Of a DNA stretch of 64,000 nucleotides, positions 11,915 to 21,474 are shown one piece after another. Position 1 is the first letter of the stretch, and every line of letters begins with the position of its first letter. The notes beneath the pieces are model-generated. The model was not told where the DNA came from, made no database searches, and saw only the letters and a program-made list of their open reading frames with translations. The DNA is from Cellulomonas fengjieae. GTDB taxonomy: Bacteria; Actinomycetota; Actinomycetes; Actinomycetales; Cellulomonadaceae. Location of the stretch: positions 3,224,001 through 3,288,000 of the forward strand of contig NZ_CP074404.1 of NCBI RefSeq assembly GCF_018388465.1, given 5' to 3'. The position numbers were made by a program, and so were the translations under genes.

Positions 11915-13282
11915 TCACACCGGGTTCGGCTTGGCGAGCTGGACGTTGACGCGACGGACGAAGGCGTCGAAGCCCTCCGCCGGGTCGGAGCCGTTCAGGT
12001 AGACGTCCTGCACTGTCTCCAGGAAGTAGTTCTGGAAGTCGCTGCCGGACCCGGTGAACCACGCCTCCGGGTCGTAGTTGAGGATCTCGGCGGCCGGCGC
12101 GTAGTGCGACTGCGGCACCAGCGCCTGGTACTCGCTGCTCTGCACCACGGGCTGGAAGCCGGGGACGTGCCCCGCCTCCGCCCAGCCGAACGAGTTCTGC
12201 AGCAGGTCGGCGACGAACTGGTAGGAGGCCCGCCGCTGCTCCGGGTCGGGGCTCGACTGGTGCGGCAGGGTGAATGCGTGCGAGTCGGCGTACGCCGCCG
12301 GCGTGCCGAACAGCGTCGGGATGGGCTGCGCGTCGAACGCGAGCCCCGAGCTCTTGGCCGTCGGCAGCTCCCACACGCCCGTGAAGAACAGGCCGCTCTC
12401 CCCGGACATGAACTCGGAGACCGCGGTGCCGTAGTCGCCGCTCGCGGTGGCGACGGTGCCGTCCAGCAGCTGCTGGATGAACTGCAGCGAGGAGACCGCC
12501 GCGTCGCGGTCGACCACGGCGGTGTTCCCGGACAGGTCGAAGTCCGCGTCGTGCTGCTTGTAGAACGTGTAGAAGAGCCGCCACATCTGGGCGCCGTCAC
12601 CCAGGTAGCCGTACGACAGCCCGTGCTTGCCGGTGACCGCCTGCATGGCCCGCGCGACCTCGAGGAACTGCTCGGGGCTCTCGATCGGCGCCAGCTGGCC
12701 GTCCGGTCCGAGCACCCCGGCCTGCTCGGCGACGTCGAGGTTGTACATCATCACGAAAGGGTGCGAGTCGAGGGCGATCGAGAACTGCTGGCCCTCGAGC
12801 CTACCCTTGGCCCAGACCCGCTCGAGGAAGTCCGACTCCCGCACGCCGAGCTCCGCGAGCAGGTCGAGGTCCCACGGGTCCAGCAGGCCACCCGGCGCGT
12901 ACCCCGCCACGCGCGACGCGTGCATGATCGCGACGTCGGGCGAGCGCCCACCGACGCTCGCCATGGCCAGCTTGGTGTAGTACGGCGCGCCCCAGGCCAG
13001 CACGGTCTGGGTGGCCTCGTAGCCGTTGCCCATGCCGTTCACCTGGTCCACCAGCCCCGCCATGGTGACGCCGTCGCCGCCGCTGAGCAGGTGCCAGTAG
13101 GCCAGCTCCCGCGCGCCGCTCGCCGAGGCCGCCGGCGCGCAGCCGGCCAGCGCGGAGGCGGCGGCGACGCCCCCGACGGTCGCCAGCGAGCCGAGCAGCA
13201 TCTGTCGACGGGTGAGTCCCTGGCCCGGCGGGGAGACCGGCGCGGGGGGCGTCCGCCGGTGCGCGAAGCGGTGCAGTTCCAT
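11915..13282 (-). CDS. ABC transporter substrate-binding lipoprotein (arabino-oligosaccharide type)
   Basis: Extracytoplasmic CUT1 binding protein of 455 residues. The N-terminus has a twin-arginine signal (LTRRQMLLGSLATVGG) ending in the lipobox SALAGC at about residues 43-48, so it would be exported, possibly by Tat, and lipid-anchored. Mature sequence has the family SBP_bac_1 fold, with SPDVAIMHASRVAGYA and LFFTGVWELPTAK recognisable. ATG at 13282 has AAGGAG seven bases upstream. It is the first gene of the permease/GH51 operon; a promoter-like sequence lies about 80 bases upstream. Substrate assignment to arabinose oligomers rests on the GH51 gene. Confidence 0.94.
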   Translation of the reverse strand: MELHRFAHRRTPPAPVSPPGQGLTRRQMLLGSLATVGGVAAASALAGCAPAASASGARELAYWHLLSGGDGVTMAGLVDQVNGMGNGYEATQTVLAWGAPYYTKLAMASVGGRSPDVAIMHASRVAGYAPGGLLDPWDLDLLAELGVRESDFLERVWAKGRLEGQQFSIALDSHPFVMMYNLDVAEQAGVLGPDGQLAPIESPEQFLEVARAMQAVTGKHGLSYGYLGDGAQMWRLFYTFYKQHDADFDLSGNTAVVDRDAAVSSLQFIQQLLDGTVATASGDYGTAVSEFMSGESGLFFTGVWELPTAKSSGLAFDAQPIPTLFGTPAAYADSHAFTLPHQSSPDPEQRRASYQFVADLLQNSFGWAEAGHVPGFQPVVQSSEYQALVPQSHYAPAAEILNYDPEAWFTGSGSDFQNYFLETVQDVYLNGSDPAEGFDAFVRRVNVQLAKPNPV

Positions 13283-13360
13283 GCCCTCACTCCTTCGTGA
13301 GACACGTCCGACGTCGTCGTCGATGCGCGGGCGTCGGCGTCGTCGTCGTGCCCGATTTGC

Positions 13361-13389
13361 ATCATTACATCGTGAGAACTTGGTCGCAA
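13361..13389 (-). promoter_or_regulatory. Candidate promoter of the arabinose operon
   Basis: On the minus strand TTGCGA (13384-13389) and TAATGAT (13361-13367) are separated by 16 bases, in the only AT-rich patch of the 252-base divergent gap between the binding-protein gene and dedA. The arrangement fits a sigma-70-type promoter reading into the transporter operon. No clear operator palindrome is visible. Confidence 0.5.
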
Positions 13390-13534
13390 GATGCCCGTGG
13401 AGCAGCGGAAACGTCAGCCCCCTGGCGCGGACCACCACGCGATCCGCACGGCGACGCTGTTCACCACGGCGGCCCACACGGTCCGCACATCGCGCCCACG
13501 GGCCGCCCCCACCTCGCCCCGTACTCTGGGGTAC

Positions 13535-14269
13535 ATGCTGATGACGACCGCACTCACGGCCGCCGGACCGATCGCGGCTCTCGGGCCCGACTTCCTCAAC
13601 GCCGACCACCTGATCGAGTCGTTCGGGGCCGCGGCCCTCATCGGCATCGCCCTCGTCATCTTCGTCGAGACCGGGTTGCTGTTCCCCATCCTCCCGGGGG
13701 ACTCGCTGCTGTTCACCGCAGGCGCCCTGGTGGCGCAGGACACGCTGGACATCAACATCTGGGTGCTCTGCCTGGTCCTGTTCCTGGCCGCCTTCCTCGG
13801 CGACCAGACCGGCTTCCTCATCGGCCGCACGCTCGGGCCCAAGGTGTTCAACAAGCCGGACTCGCGCTTCTTCAAGAAGAAGTACATCGACCAGACGTAC
13901 GCCTACTTCGACAAGTACGGCGGCCGCACGATCATCGTGGCTCGGTTCGTGCCCATCGTGCGCACGTACGCCCCCGTCGCCGCGGGCGTCGGCAACATGC
14001 GTTACCGCCACTTCGTCAGCTACAACGTGATCGGTGCTCTGCTGTGGGCCGTCGGCGTGACCCTGCTGGGCTACGCGCTCGGGAACGTCACGTTCATCAA
14101 GGAGAACATCGAGGCGCTGCTGATCGCCGTCGTGCTCGTGTCGGTCATCCCCATCGGCGTCGAGCTGCTCAAGGCGCGCCGCAAGGGCGGCGAACCCGAG
14201 GAGCGCGACGAGCGCTACGACGAGCAGTCGGAGCGCGACGAGGTCGAGCGCAAGGCGTTCGGCGCATGA
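13535..14269 (+). CDS. DedA family membrane protein
   Basis: Integral membrane protein of 244 residues in the DedA/VTT family, linked in other bacteria to lipid carrier recycling and envelope homeostasis. Visible family features are FVETGLLFPILPGDSLLF, the G-D-x-x-G-F-x-x-G-R segment FLGDQTGFLIGRTLG, and the basic ARFVPIVRTYAPVAAGVG segment. Four or five membrane helices are predicted, and the C-terminal tail is highly charged (Glu/Arg). ATG at 13535 is seven bases after TACTCT (13522-13527), the leaderless pattern. The stop overlaps the ATG of the HAD gene (ATGA), so the two are translationally coupled. Confidence 0.93.
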   Translation: MLMTTALTAAGPIAALGPDFLNADHLIESFGAAALIGIALVIFVETGLLFPILPGDSLLFTAGALVAQDTLDINIWVLCLVLFLAAFLGDQTGFLIGRTLGPKVFNKPDSRFFKKKYIDQTYAYFDKYGGRTIIVARFVPIVRTYAPVAAGVGNMRYRHFVSYNVIGALLWAVGVTLLGYALGNVTFIKENIEALLIAVVLVSVIPIGVELLKARRKGGEPEERDERYDEQSERDEVERKAFGA

Positions 14270-15051
14270 CCCAGCACGGCCCGCGGGAGATCCGCTCCTG
14301 GTTGTCCGACATGGACGGCGTGCTCGTGCACGAGGGCACCGCCCTGCCCGGAGCCGCGGAGTTCGTCCGGGCGCTGCGGGACGGCGAGCGCCCGTTCCTC
14401 ATCCTCACCAACAACTCGATCTTCACCACACGGGACCTGCGGGCACGGCTCGCGTCCGCGGGGATCGACGTGCCGGAGGATGCCATCTGGACCTCCGCGC
14501 TCGCGACCGGGCAGTTCCTGGCCGACCAGATGCCCGGCGGCTCGGCGTACGTCATCGGCGAGGCGGGGCTGACGACCGCGCTGTACGAGGTCGGCTACAC
14601 GCTGACCGACACGCAGCCGGACTTCGTCGTGCTCGGCGAGACGCGCACCTACTCCTTCGAGGCGATCACGCAGGCGATCCGCCTCGTCCAGGGCGGCGCC
14701 CGCTTCATCGCCACCAACCCGGACGTCACCGGTCCGTCGGCACAGGGCGACCTGCCGGCCACCGGCGCCGTCGCGGCCATGATCAGTGCCGCGACGGGCC
14801 GGCAGCCGTACTTCGTCGGCAAGCCGAACCCCATGATGATCCGCTCGGCGCTCAACCGGATCGACGCCCACTCCGAGACCACGGTGATGGTCGGCGACCG
14901 GATGGACACCGACATCGTCGCGGGCATCGAGGCCGGCCTGCGCACGTTCCTGGTGCTGTCCGGCTCGACGCGGCTGGGCGAGGTCGAGCGGTTCCCGTTC
15001 CGGCCGACCGAGGTCCTCGACTCCGTGCAGGACCTGGTCGAGCGGGTCTAG
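14266..15051 (+). CDS. HAD-IIA family phosphatase (NagD-like)
   Basis: Cytoplasmic haloacid-dehalogenase phosphatase of 261 residues. Motif I is SWLSDMDGVLVHEG with the nucleophile and acid aspartates; motif II is ILTNNS; the C-terminal motif VGDRMDTDIVAGIEAGL carries the metal-binding aspartates. The layout matches NagD-type C2-cap enzymes, which remove phosphate from nucleotides or sugar phosphates. The substrate is not defined. It is coupled to dedA by a four-base overlap. It converges on lemA with a five-base gap. Confidence 0.93.
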   Translation: MTQHGPREIRSWLSDMDGVLVHEGTALPGAAEFVRALRDGERPFLILTNNSIFTTRDLRARLASAGIDVPEDAIWTSALATGQFLADQMPGGSAYVIGEAGLTTALYEVGYTLTDTQPDFVVLGETRTYSFEAITQAIRLVQGGARFIATNPDVTGPSAQGDLPATGAVAAMISAATGRQPYFVGKPNPMMIRSALNRIDAHSETTVMVGDRMDTDIVAGIEAGLRTFLVLSGSTRLGEVERFPFRPTEVLDSVQDLVERV

Positions 15052-15056
15052 CTAGC

Positions 15057-15626
15057 TCAGAAGCTGACCTCGGGAGCCGCGCGCACGCTCGGCTCCTCGA
15101 CCTCGAAGTACTCGGCGCGCTCGAAGTGGAACATGCCGGCGATGACGTTCGACGGGAACGACTCCACCTTGGTGTTCAGCTCACGGACGTTCGCGTTGTA
15201 GAACCGGCGACCGGCGGCGATGCGGTCCTCGGTGTTGGTGAGCTCGAGCTGCAGCTGCTGGAAGTTCTCGCTGGCGCGCAGCACCGGGTAGGCCTCGGCG
15301 ACGGCGAACAGGCGACCGAGAGCCTGCGTCAGCTGGTTCTCCTGAGCGGCCTGCTCGGCGGGGCCGGAGGCGGGTCCCGCGGCGGCGGCGCGGGCCTGGG
15401 CGACCTCGTCGAAGACACCGCGCTCGTGGGCCGCGTAGCCCTTGACCGTCTCCACCAGGTTGGGGATCAGGTCGTGCCGTCGGTGCAGCTCGACGTCGAT
15501 CTGGCGCCACGCCTCCTGCACGAGGTTCCGCAGCCGGACGAAGCCGTTGTACGTGGTGACGGCCCAGATGAGGGCGACCAGGACGATCGCGGCGACGACG
15601 ATCAGGACGATGACACCGGTGGACAC
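15057..15626 (-). CDS. LemA family protein
   Basis: LemA-fold protein of 189 residues with an N-terminal membrane helix (about residues 4-25) and a long helical domain facing outward or into the cytoplasm. Family segments visible are YNGFVRLRNLVQEAWRQIDV, RRHDLIPNLVETVKGYA, NTEDRIAAGRRFYNANVRELN and SFPSNVIAGMFHF. Function is poorly defined in the family. It lies 27 bases downstream of an unknown membrane-anchored protein and may be co-transcribed with it and with pyrE. Confidence 0.94.
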   Translation of the reverse strand: MSTGVIVLIVVAAIVLVALIWAVTTYNGFVRLRNLVQEAWRQIDVELHRRHDLIPNLVETVKGYAAHERGVFDEVAQARAAAAGPASGPAEQAAQENQLTQALGRLFAVAEAYPVLRASENFQQLQLELTNTEDRIAAGRRFYNANVRELNTKVESFPSNVIAGMFHFERAEYFEVEEPSVRAAPEVSF

Positions 15627-15653
15627 AGGAGGGCCTCTCAGCGGTTGGGCAGG

Positions 15654-16355
15654 TCAGGCGATCGTAGCCGTGGTCTGGGGGTCGTGGCCGTGCTCGAGCC
15701 AGACGTGCCGCGGGACCGACCGCACGACCGCGGCGAGCAGGCCGAGACGCGGGGCCAGCCGGTCGACCTTGGTCTTGCCGGAGTCCCACGTCAGGATCCA
15801 CGTGCCGTCGATGCGCCACGGGGTGCCGAGCGCGTCGGGCTGCAGCAGGCGCTCCATCAGTCGCGGGTGCACGATCGCGTGCCCGGTGCGCTCGTCGGGC
15901 GCCGCCACCCGGTAGGCGCGGTTGAAGGCGTCCGACTCGAACCCGATGTCCTGCATCCCGACCAGCTTGCCCAGCCGCGCGCCCAGTCCCTCGGGGGTCA
16001 CCTCGACGGACGGCAGGGACGTGGGCAGCGCGAGGGCGATGACGTGCGCGTAGTGGGTCCTGCGGGTCTTCCCGGCGCCGGTGGTCCACTCGTACGTGAA
16101 CGACAGTGCGGCGAGCGACTCGAACTGCCCGCGCAGGACCTCGCGCGCCGTCCGAGACCCACCCGCGCCGAACGGCTGGCCGTCCGAGAGGCGGGCCAGC
16201 CCCGGCTCGGACTCGGAGTAGCTCCACCCGTTGCGCCGCGCCCACGCACGGAACCGCTCGTTCCGCCTCTTGTCGACCCACCACCCGATGACACCGGCGC
16301 CGACGATGACGAGCAGCCAGCAACCGAAGAAGACGACGTCCGAGCTCACGCTCAT
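15654..16355 (-). CDS. Conserved hypothetical protein with N-terminal membrane anchor
   Basis: I do not recognise a named family. The 233-residue product has one strong N-terminal membrane helix (about residues 7-26, FFGCWLLVIVGAGVIGWW) followed by RRNERFRAWARRNGWSYSE. That segment is common in small actinobacterial proteins with a DUF3137-like architecture, in which the remaining soluble part has mixed alpha/beta composition. It starts four bases after the pyrE stop and lies 27 bases upstream of lemA, so it is probably the middle gene of a three-gene unit. Its pairing with a LemA protein suggests an envelope-associated role; this is inference. Confidence 0.75.
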   Translation of the reverse strand: MSVSSDVVFFGCWLLVIVGAGVIGWWVDKRRNERFRAWARRNGWSYSESEPGLARLSDGQPFGAGGSRTAREVLRGQFESLAALSFTYEWTTGAGKTRRTHYAHVIALALPTSLPSVEVTPEGLGARLGKLVGMQDIGFESDAFNRAYRVAAPDERTGHAIVHPRLMERLLQPDALGTPWRIDGTWILTWDSGKTKVDRLAPRLGLLAAVVRSVPRHVWLEHGHDPQTTATIA

Positions 16356-16359
16356 CGGG

Positions 16360-16935
16360 TCAGGCCAGGCCGAGGTCGGTCAGGCTGAACAGGTAGTGGT
16401 ACGGCACGCCGAGGGCCTCGATCTTGGCCTGGGCGCCGGTGGCGCGGTCGACGATGACGGCGACCCCCATCACCTGCGCCCCCGCCTCGCGCGCGGCCTC
16501 GATCGCCGCGATCGGCGAGCCGCCCGTGGTCGAGGTGTCCTCGAGGATGACGACCTTGCGGCCGGCGATGTCCGGCCCCTCGACGCGGCGCTGCATGCCG
16601 TGCGCCTTGGCCTCCTTGCGCACCACGAACGCGTCGAGGTCCTGGCCGCGCGACGCGGCGGCGTGCAGGAGCGCGGTCGCGACGGGGTCGGCGCCGAGCG
16701 TCAGCCCGCCGACGGCGTCGATCTCCGCGGTGCCGAGCCCGACCTCCTCCAGCCGGTCCAGCATCAGGTGCCCGATGAGCGGGGCCGCGCGGTGGTGCAG
16801 CGTGACGCGGCGCAGGTCGACGTAGTAGTCGGCCTCACGGCCCGACGACAGGGTCACCTTCCCGTGCACGACCGCGAGGGCCTTGATCAGGTCGAGCAGC
16901 TGCTCGCGGGGGGTGGGGGTCAGGTCGTGGCTCAC
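16360..16935 (-). CDS. pyrE: Orotate phosphoribosyltransferase
   Basis: Transfers phosphoribose from PRPP to orotate, giving orotidine monophosphate in pyrimidine synthesis. The 191-residue enzyme carries the PRPP loop [29 protein letters not shown] and the N-terminal [16 protein letters not shown] at 16935 is chosen because TACCCT lies seven bases upstream on the minus strand (leaderless pattern) and the protein then starts [17 protein letters not shown]. The remaining pyrimidine genes are not in the window. Confidence 0.97.
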   Translation of the reverse strand: MSHDLTPTPREQLLDLIKALAVVHGKVTLSSGREADYYVDLRRVTLHHRAAPLIGHLMLDRLEEVGLGTAEIDAVGGLTLGADPVATALLHAAASRGQDLDAFVVRKEAKAHGMQRRVEGPDIAGRKVVILEDTSTTGGSPIAAIEAAREAGAQVMGVAVIVDRATGAQAKIEALGVPYHYLFSLTDLGLA

Positions 16936-16940
16936 GGCGG

Positions 16941-17732
16941 TCAGGGTACCGGGGGCGACGTCTCCTGCCCCTGGAACGCCCGGCGGTAGCGGCCGAACGA
17001 GCGCACGGCGCTGCGCGGGGCGAGGCGGGCGACGGCGGACAGGGTCCGGTAGCGCAGGCTCGGCGTCGAGATGACGGCGCCGCGGCGGACGTCGGCGAGG
17101 GCCGTGGCCACCACGTCCTCGGGGCTCAGCCACACGATCTCGGGGTAGGCCGTCATGTCGATCCGGCCCCGCTCGTGGAACTCGGTGTGCACGAAGCCCG
17201 GGTTAAGCGCGGTCGCCGTGACCCCGGTGCCGCTCAGCTCGACCGCGAGGCTCTCGGTGAACACGCGCACCCAGGCCTTGTGCGCCGAGTAGGTGCCGGA
17301 GGTCAGCAGGGCGGCGACGGAGGCGACGTTGAGGATCGCGCCGCGCCCGCGCGCGACCATCGCGCCGGCGGCGGCGTGCGAGAGCACCATGACCGCGGTG
17401 ACCATGACCGCGAGCGCCGACTCCTCGGCGTCGAGGTCGCCGGTCACGAAGCGCTGGTTGAGCCCCATGCCGGCGTTGTTCACCAGCAGGCCGACCGGTC
17501 GCTCGGTGTCGCGGAGGCGGTCGGCCACCCGCTCGACATCGGCGCGGTCCGACAGGTCCGCCACCAGGACCTCGGCGCGGATGCCGGCGGCGGCCTCCAG
17601 CTGGGCGGCGAGGCGCGTCAGGCGTTCCTCGTTGCGAGCGACCAGGACGACGTCGTGCCTGGCCGTGGCGAGCTGCCAGGCGAACTCCAGGCCGAGACCG
17701 GCGGACGCGCCGGTGATGAGTGCGGTTGCCAT
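16941..17732 (-). CDS. SDR family NAD(P)-dependent oxidoreductase
   Basis: Classical short-chain dehydrogenase of 263 residues. The cofactor motif is [12 protein letters not shown], followed by LLVNNAGMG and the catalytic YSAHK (Tyr-x3-Lys) with an upstream Ser (NVASVAALL). Substrate unknown; the sequence type resembles the DltE/YqjQ-like group. ATG at 17732 is six bases from TAGGGT on the minus strand, so it is likely leaderless. The stop lies five bases before the pyrE start. The divergent recQ gene starts 64 bases away, also with its own leaderless -10 hexamer. Confidence 0.92.
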   Translation of the reverse strand: MATALITGASAGLGLEFAWQLATARHDVVLVARNEERLTRLAAQLEAAAGIRAEVLVADLSDRADVERVADRLRDTERPVGLLVNNAGMGLNQRFVTGDLDAEESALAVMVTAVMVLSHAAAGAMVARGRGAILNVASVAALLTSGTYSAHKAWVRVFTESLAVELSGTGVTATALNPGFVHTEFHERGRIDMTAYPEIVWLSPEDVVATALADVRRGAVISTPSLRYRTLSAVARLAPRSAVRSFGRYRRAFQGQETSPPVP

Positions 17733-17795
17733 GCGCCCACCCTACGGACGGCGCCGCGAAATCGTGCGTCAGTGGCGGCACGTAGGGTGGCCCGC

Positions 17796-19787
17796 GTGAC
17801 TGACGGGTGGGGTGGCGACGAACCGGACTGGCCTCTCGACGAGGAGCCGCCGTTCGACCCGACCTACGACGCCGCCCCGCCGGAGCACCAGACCGTTCCC
17901 GCCCGCGCGCCGAGGCCGGACCTCCCCCGTGACGTGACCCGGGAGCTCGATCCCGAGGCAGCGCTGGCCGCCGCGGCGGACGTGCTGCACACGGTGTGGG
18001 GCTACGACGCGTTCCGCGGCGAGCAGGCGGAGATCATCGACACCGTGGTGCGCGGGGGCGACGCCCTCGTGCTCATGCCCACCGGTGGCGGCAAGTCGCT
18101 GTGCTACCAGGTCCCCGCGCTGGTCCGGCAGGGCACCGGGGTCGTCGTCTCCCCGCTGATCGCGCTCATGCAGGACCAGGTCGACGCCCTGTCCGCGCTC
18201 GGCGTGCGCGCCGGGTTCCTCAACTCGACGCAGGAGTCGCACCAGCGCCGCGCGGTCGAGGACGCGTACCTGGCCGGCGAGCTGGACCTGCTGTACCTGG
18301 CGCCCGAGCGCCTGCGCGTCCGGGAGACCGTCGAGCTGCTCGACCGCGGCACCATCGCGCTGTTCGCCATCGACGAGGCGCACTGCGTGTCCCAGTGGGG
18401 GCACGACTTCCGGCCGGACTACCTGCAGCTGTCGATGCTGCACGAGCGCTGGCCCGAGGTCCCCCGGATCGCCCTGACGGCCACCGCCACCGAGCACACG
18501 CGCGCGGAGATCGCCCAGCGGCTGCAGCTCGGCGACGCCAGGCACTTCGTCGCCAGCTTCGACCGGCCCAACATCCAGTACCGCATCGCGCCCAAGGACA
18601 AGCCGCGCGACCAGCTGCTCAACCTCCTGCGCACCGAGCACGAGGGCGACGCCGGCATCGTCTACTGCCTGTCGCGCAACTCGGTCGAGCAGACCGCACA
18701 GTTCCTGGTGCAGCACGGCGTGACCGCGCTGCCGTACCACGCGGGTCTCGACCGGCACGTGCGCGCGCGGAACCAGTCGAGGTTCCTGCGCGAGGACGGC
18801 ATCGTGATGGTGGCGACCATCGCGTTCGGGATGGGCATCGACAAGCCGGACGTCCGGTTCGTCGCCCACCTGGACCTGCCCAAGTCGGTCGAGGGGTACT
18901 ACCAGGAGACCGGCCGCGCCGGCCGCGACGGTCTGCCGTCCACCGCGTGGCTCGCGTACGGGCTGGCGGACGTGGTCCAGCAGCGCCGGATGATCGACAC
19001 GTCCGAGGGCGACGCAGCGCACAAGCGTCGGCTGACCGCGCACCTGGACGCGATGCTCGCGCTCTGCGAGACCGTGTCGTGCCGCCGCGTGCAGCTGCTC
19101 AACTACTTCGGGCAGGCGTCCCAGCCGTGCGGCAACTGCGACACGTGCCTGACCCCGCCGGAGTCGTGGGACGGGACGGTGGCGGCCCAGAAGCTGCTCT
19201 CGACCGTCGTCCGCCTCGAGCAGCGCGGGCAGCGGTACGGCGCGGGGCACCTGGTCGACATCCTGCGCGGCAAGGTCACGCCCCGGATCACCCAGCTGGG
19301 TCACCAGGACCTGAGCACGTTCGGCGTGGGCCAGGACCTGTCCGACGGGGAGTGGCGCGGCGTCGTGCGGCAGCTGCTGGCCCTGGAGCTGCTCGGCGTC
19401 GACTCCGACGGGTACGGCACCCTGCGGCTCGCGGCCGACAGCGCCGACGTGCTGCGCGGCGAGCGCGAGGTCCGGCTGCGGCGGGAGACCGAGAAGGCCG
19501 TGCGGACGCGCGGATCGCGCAGCGGCAAGCCCGCAGCCGCGGCGGACCTGTCGGACGACGCCCTGGAGCTCTTCGAGGCGCTGCGGGCCTGGCGCGCGGG
19601 GGTCGCCAAGGAGCAGGGTGTCCCGGCCTACGTGGTGTTCCACGACGCGACGCTGCGCGAGGTGGTCACCCGGCGGCCGACGTCGCTGGCGGAGCTCGGC
19701 GCGATCAGCGGGATCGGTGCCACCAAGCTGGAGCGGCACGGTCCCGGGCTGCTGGCGGCGCTGTCCGGGGTGGGTCAGCCCGCCTGA
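17796..19787 (+). CDS. recQ: RecQ family ATP-dependent DNA helicase
   Basis: 3'-5' DNA helicase acting in recombination and fork repair, 663 residues. An acidic N-terminal extension of about 55 residues is followed by helicase motifs: [71 protein letters not shown]. The RQC zinc site is visible as CRR...CGNCDTC. A C-terminal HRDC domain starts near residue 580 ([24 protein letters not shown]). GTG at 17796 is seven bases after TAGGGT (17783-17788). The stop lies in a perfect inverted repeat shared with the convergent deaminase gene. Confidence 0.97.
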   Translation: MTDGWGGDEPDWPLDEEPPFDPTYDAAPPEHQTVPARAPRPDLPRDVTRELDPEAALAAAADVLHTVWGYDAFRGEQAEIIDTVVRGGDALVLMPTGGGKSLCYQVPALVRQGTGVVVSPLIALMQDQVDALSALGVRAGFLNSTQESHQRRAVEDAYLAGELDLLYLAPERLRVRETVELLDRGTIALFAIDEAHCVSQWGHDFRPDYLQLSMLHERWPEVPRIALTATATEHTRAEIAQRLQLGDARHFVASFDRPNIQYRIAPKDKPRDQLLNLLRTEHEGDAGIVYCLSRNSVEQTAQFLVQHGVTALPYHAGLDRHVRARNQSRFLREDGIVMVATIAFGMGIDKPDVRFVAHLDLPKSVEGYYQETGRAGRDGLPSTAWLAYGLADVVQQRRMIDTSEGDAAHKRRLTAHLDAMLALCETVSCRRVQLLNYFGQASQPCGNCDTCLTPPESWDGTVAAQKLLSTVVRLEQRGQRYGAGHLVDILRGKVTPRITQLGHQDLSTFGVGQDLSDGEWRGVVRQLLALELLGVDSDGYGTLRLAADSADVLRGEREVRLRRETEKAVRTRGSRSGKPAAAADLSDDALELFEALRAWRAGVAKEQGVPAYVVFHDATLREVVTRRPTSLAELGAISGIGATKLERHGPGLLAALSGVGQPA

Positions 19788-19799
19788 CCGTGGTCAGGC
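19782..19799. terminator. Perfect inverted repeat containing both convergent stop codons
   Basis: GCCTGACC-GT-GGTCAGGC is an 18-base perfect inverted repeat. Its left arm contains the recQ TGA and its right arm the reverse complement of the deaminase TGA. It could form an eight-pair hairpin in either transcript, but there is no T-run, so termination is inferred only. Confidence 0.5.
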
Positions 19800-20273
19800 C
19801 CCGAACCGGCGGCGCTGGAGCTCGCGGACCTTCTCGGCGAGCTCGAGGACCGGGCCCTCGACCAGGAGGTCGGGGGCGACGGCGTTGATGGGCAGCGTGG
19901 CCACCGGCCCGGGTGGGACGCCCCACTGCGCGAGCCATGTGCCGGTCTGCGCCGACGACGTCGCGTAGACGATCCGGCCCAGGCCGACCCACGCGTGGGC
20001 GGCCGCGCACATCGGGCAGTGCTCGCCGGAGGTGTAGACCGTGGCGGCGGCGCGCTCGTCGGGTGTCAGGTGGTTCGCGGACCAGCGGGCGATCTCGAAC
20101 TCGGGGTGCCGGGTCTGGTCGCCGTCCTTGACGCGGTTGCGGTCCTCGAAGCGGACCCGCCCGGCGGCGTCGACGAGCACGGAGCCGTACGGCTCGTCAC
20201 CGTCGTCGAGGGCCTCGCGGGCGAGCTCGACGGCACGGCTCAGGTGGGCCCGATCGACTTGCGTGATCGTCAT
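19794..20273 (-). CDS. Nucleoside/nucleobase deaminase (CMP/dCMP deaminase fold)
   Basis: Zinc-dependent cytidine-deaminase-fold enzyme of 159 residues. The catalytic motif is RHPEFEIARW (H-P-E form of H-x-E) and the zinc-binding motif is SGEHCPMCAAAHAW (C-x-x-C). The H-P-E form and EPYGSVLVDAAG occur in guanine deaminase-like and related nucleoside deaminases rather than in the essential tRNA deaminase TadA, so base salvage is more likely; this is not certain. ATG at 20273 is six bases after CAGGGT on the minus strand. It lies just downstream of the LacI gene on the same strand, with a 12-base gap. Confidence 0.88.
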   Translation of the reverse strand: MTITQVDRAHLSRAVELAREALDDGDEPYGSVLVDAAGRVRFEDRNRVKDGDQTRHPEFEIARWSANHLTPDERAAATVYTSGEHCPMCAAAHAWVGLGRIVYATSSAQTGTWLAQWGVPPGPVATLPINAVAPDLLVEGPVLELAEKVRELQRRRFGA

Positions 20274-20285
20274 CGGCCCACCCTG

Positions 20286-21290
20286 TCACCTCACGACGCG
20301 CAGCGGGGCGGTGCCGGTGGAGCCGCGGATCACCAGGTGCGTGGGCAGCTCGACCGTGACGGTCCCGCCGGGATGCGTGGGGTCGAGGCGGGCCAGCAGG
20401 AGGTCGGCGGCCGCGTGGCCGGCGCGCTCGAGCGGGGCCGCGATCGTCGTGAGGCCGGGGCGGACCAGGTCCGCGCCGAAGACGTCGTCGCAGCCGACGA
20501 CGCTCATGGCGCCGGGCACGTCGACGCCCCGCTCGGCCAACCGGTCGAGGATGCCGAAGGCCAGCAGGTCGTCGAAGGCCAGCACCGCGGTGACGCCCGC
20601 GTGCAGGGCGGCGTCGGCCGCGGCCGCCCCGTCCTCGCGGCGGGGCACGAACGGACCGATGGCGACGACCTCGACGTCGAGGCGCTTGGCGGCGGTGCGC
20701 AGGACCGCCCGCCGACGGCGATCCGACCACGAGGCGCGCGGGCCTCCCGCGTACGCGACCCGCCGGTGGCCGAGCGAGGCCAGGTGCGCGAGCGCCTGCC
20801 CGGTGCCGCCCGCGGTGTCGACCAGGACGCCGGACTGGTCCGGGACCGGACGGTTCACCGTGACCATCGGGAACTCGTGCGACCAGGCGGTCAACCGGTC
20901 GTCGTCCAGGCGCGAGGCCGCCAGCACGGCCCCGTCGACCGTCGGACGCAGCGCACGCAGCGCGCGCTCCTCCGCCTCGACCGACTCCTCCGCGTCGACC
21001 AGCACGTGCACGTAGCCGTCGGCCCGCAGGCGCGCCGCGGTGCCCCGCACGATCCCGAAGAAGTAGGGGTTGGTGACGTCCGGGACGACGAGCGCGACCA
21101 TGCCGGTGCGGCCGGAGCTGAGGGCACGTCCCGACAGGCTGGGTGAGTAGCCCAGCTCGCGGGCCGCCTCCCGCACGCGGGTCGCGGTGCGTTCGTTGAC
21201 CCGCCCCGGCTTGGTGAGCGCGCGCGAGGCGGTCGAGATGGCCACGCCGCTGGCGGCCGCGACGTCGCGGAGGGTGGGTGGCCTGGTCAT
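20286..21290 (-). CDS. LacI family transcriptional regulator (glucuronate/mannonate locus)
   Basis: LacI-type repressor of 334 residues: N-terminal helix-turn-helix ([20 protein letters not shown]) with hinge helix LSGRALSSG, then a periplasmic-binding-protein-like effector domain ([38 protein letters not shown]). It is divergent from the mannonate dehydratase/GH67 pair. A palindrome CAAACGTTTG with a central CG, the typical LacI-family operator shape, lies in the 184-base gap. It is likely to repress the GH67 operon and itself. The effector is unknown; a uronate or aldonate is a reasonable guess from context. Confidence 0.93.
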   Translation of the reverse strand: MTRPPTLRDVAAASGVAISTASRALTKPGRVNERTATRVREAARELGYSPSLSGRALSSGRTGMVALVVPDVTNPYFFGIVRGTAARLRADGYVHVLVDAEESVEAEERALRALRPTVDGAVLAASRLDDDRLTAWSHEFPMVTVNRPVPDQSGVLVDTAGGTGQALAHLASLGHRRVAYAGGPRASWSDRRRRAVLRTAAKRLDVEVVAIGPFVPRREDGAAAADAALHAGVTAVLAFDDLLAFGILDRLAERGVDVPGAMSVVGCDDVFGADLVRPGLTTIAAPLERAGHAAADLLLARLDPTHPGGTVTVELPTHLVIRGSTGTAPLRVVR

Positions 21291-21379
21291 CGGTCCTCGT
21301 CGCACGCTGGGAGTTGCCCGGGCCCGGCGGCCCAGCCGGTCCCATGGTGGCGGGCGAGCGCAGTTCTGGCAACCATCGG

Positions 21380-21389
21380 CAAACGTTTG
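21380..21389. promoter_or_regulatory. LacI-type operator CAAACGTTTG
   Basis: Perfect 10-base palindrome with central CG in the divergent region between the LacI gene and the mannonate dehydratase gene. The same GGCAAACGTTT core reappears at 34302-34312 before the second xylan locus. Confidence 0.65.
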
Positions 21390-21474
21390 TCCCAGGCGCC
21401 CCGCACCCCTACGGTGGGACGCGGACGCAGGACCGGAGCAACGTCGACGGCGCCGTCGACGGATCGGAGCAGGC

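Noticed and set aside
13320..13360. CGTCGTCGTCGTG simple repeat upstream of the arabinose binding protein
   Set aside because: Short GTC/CGT repetition is common in this base composition and shows no symmetrical operator.
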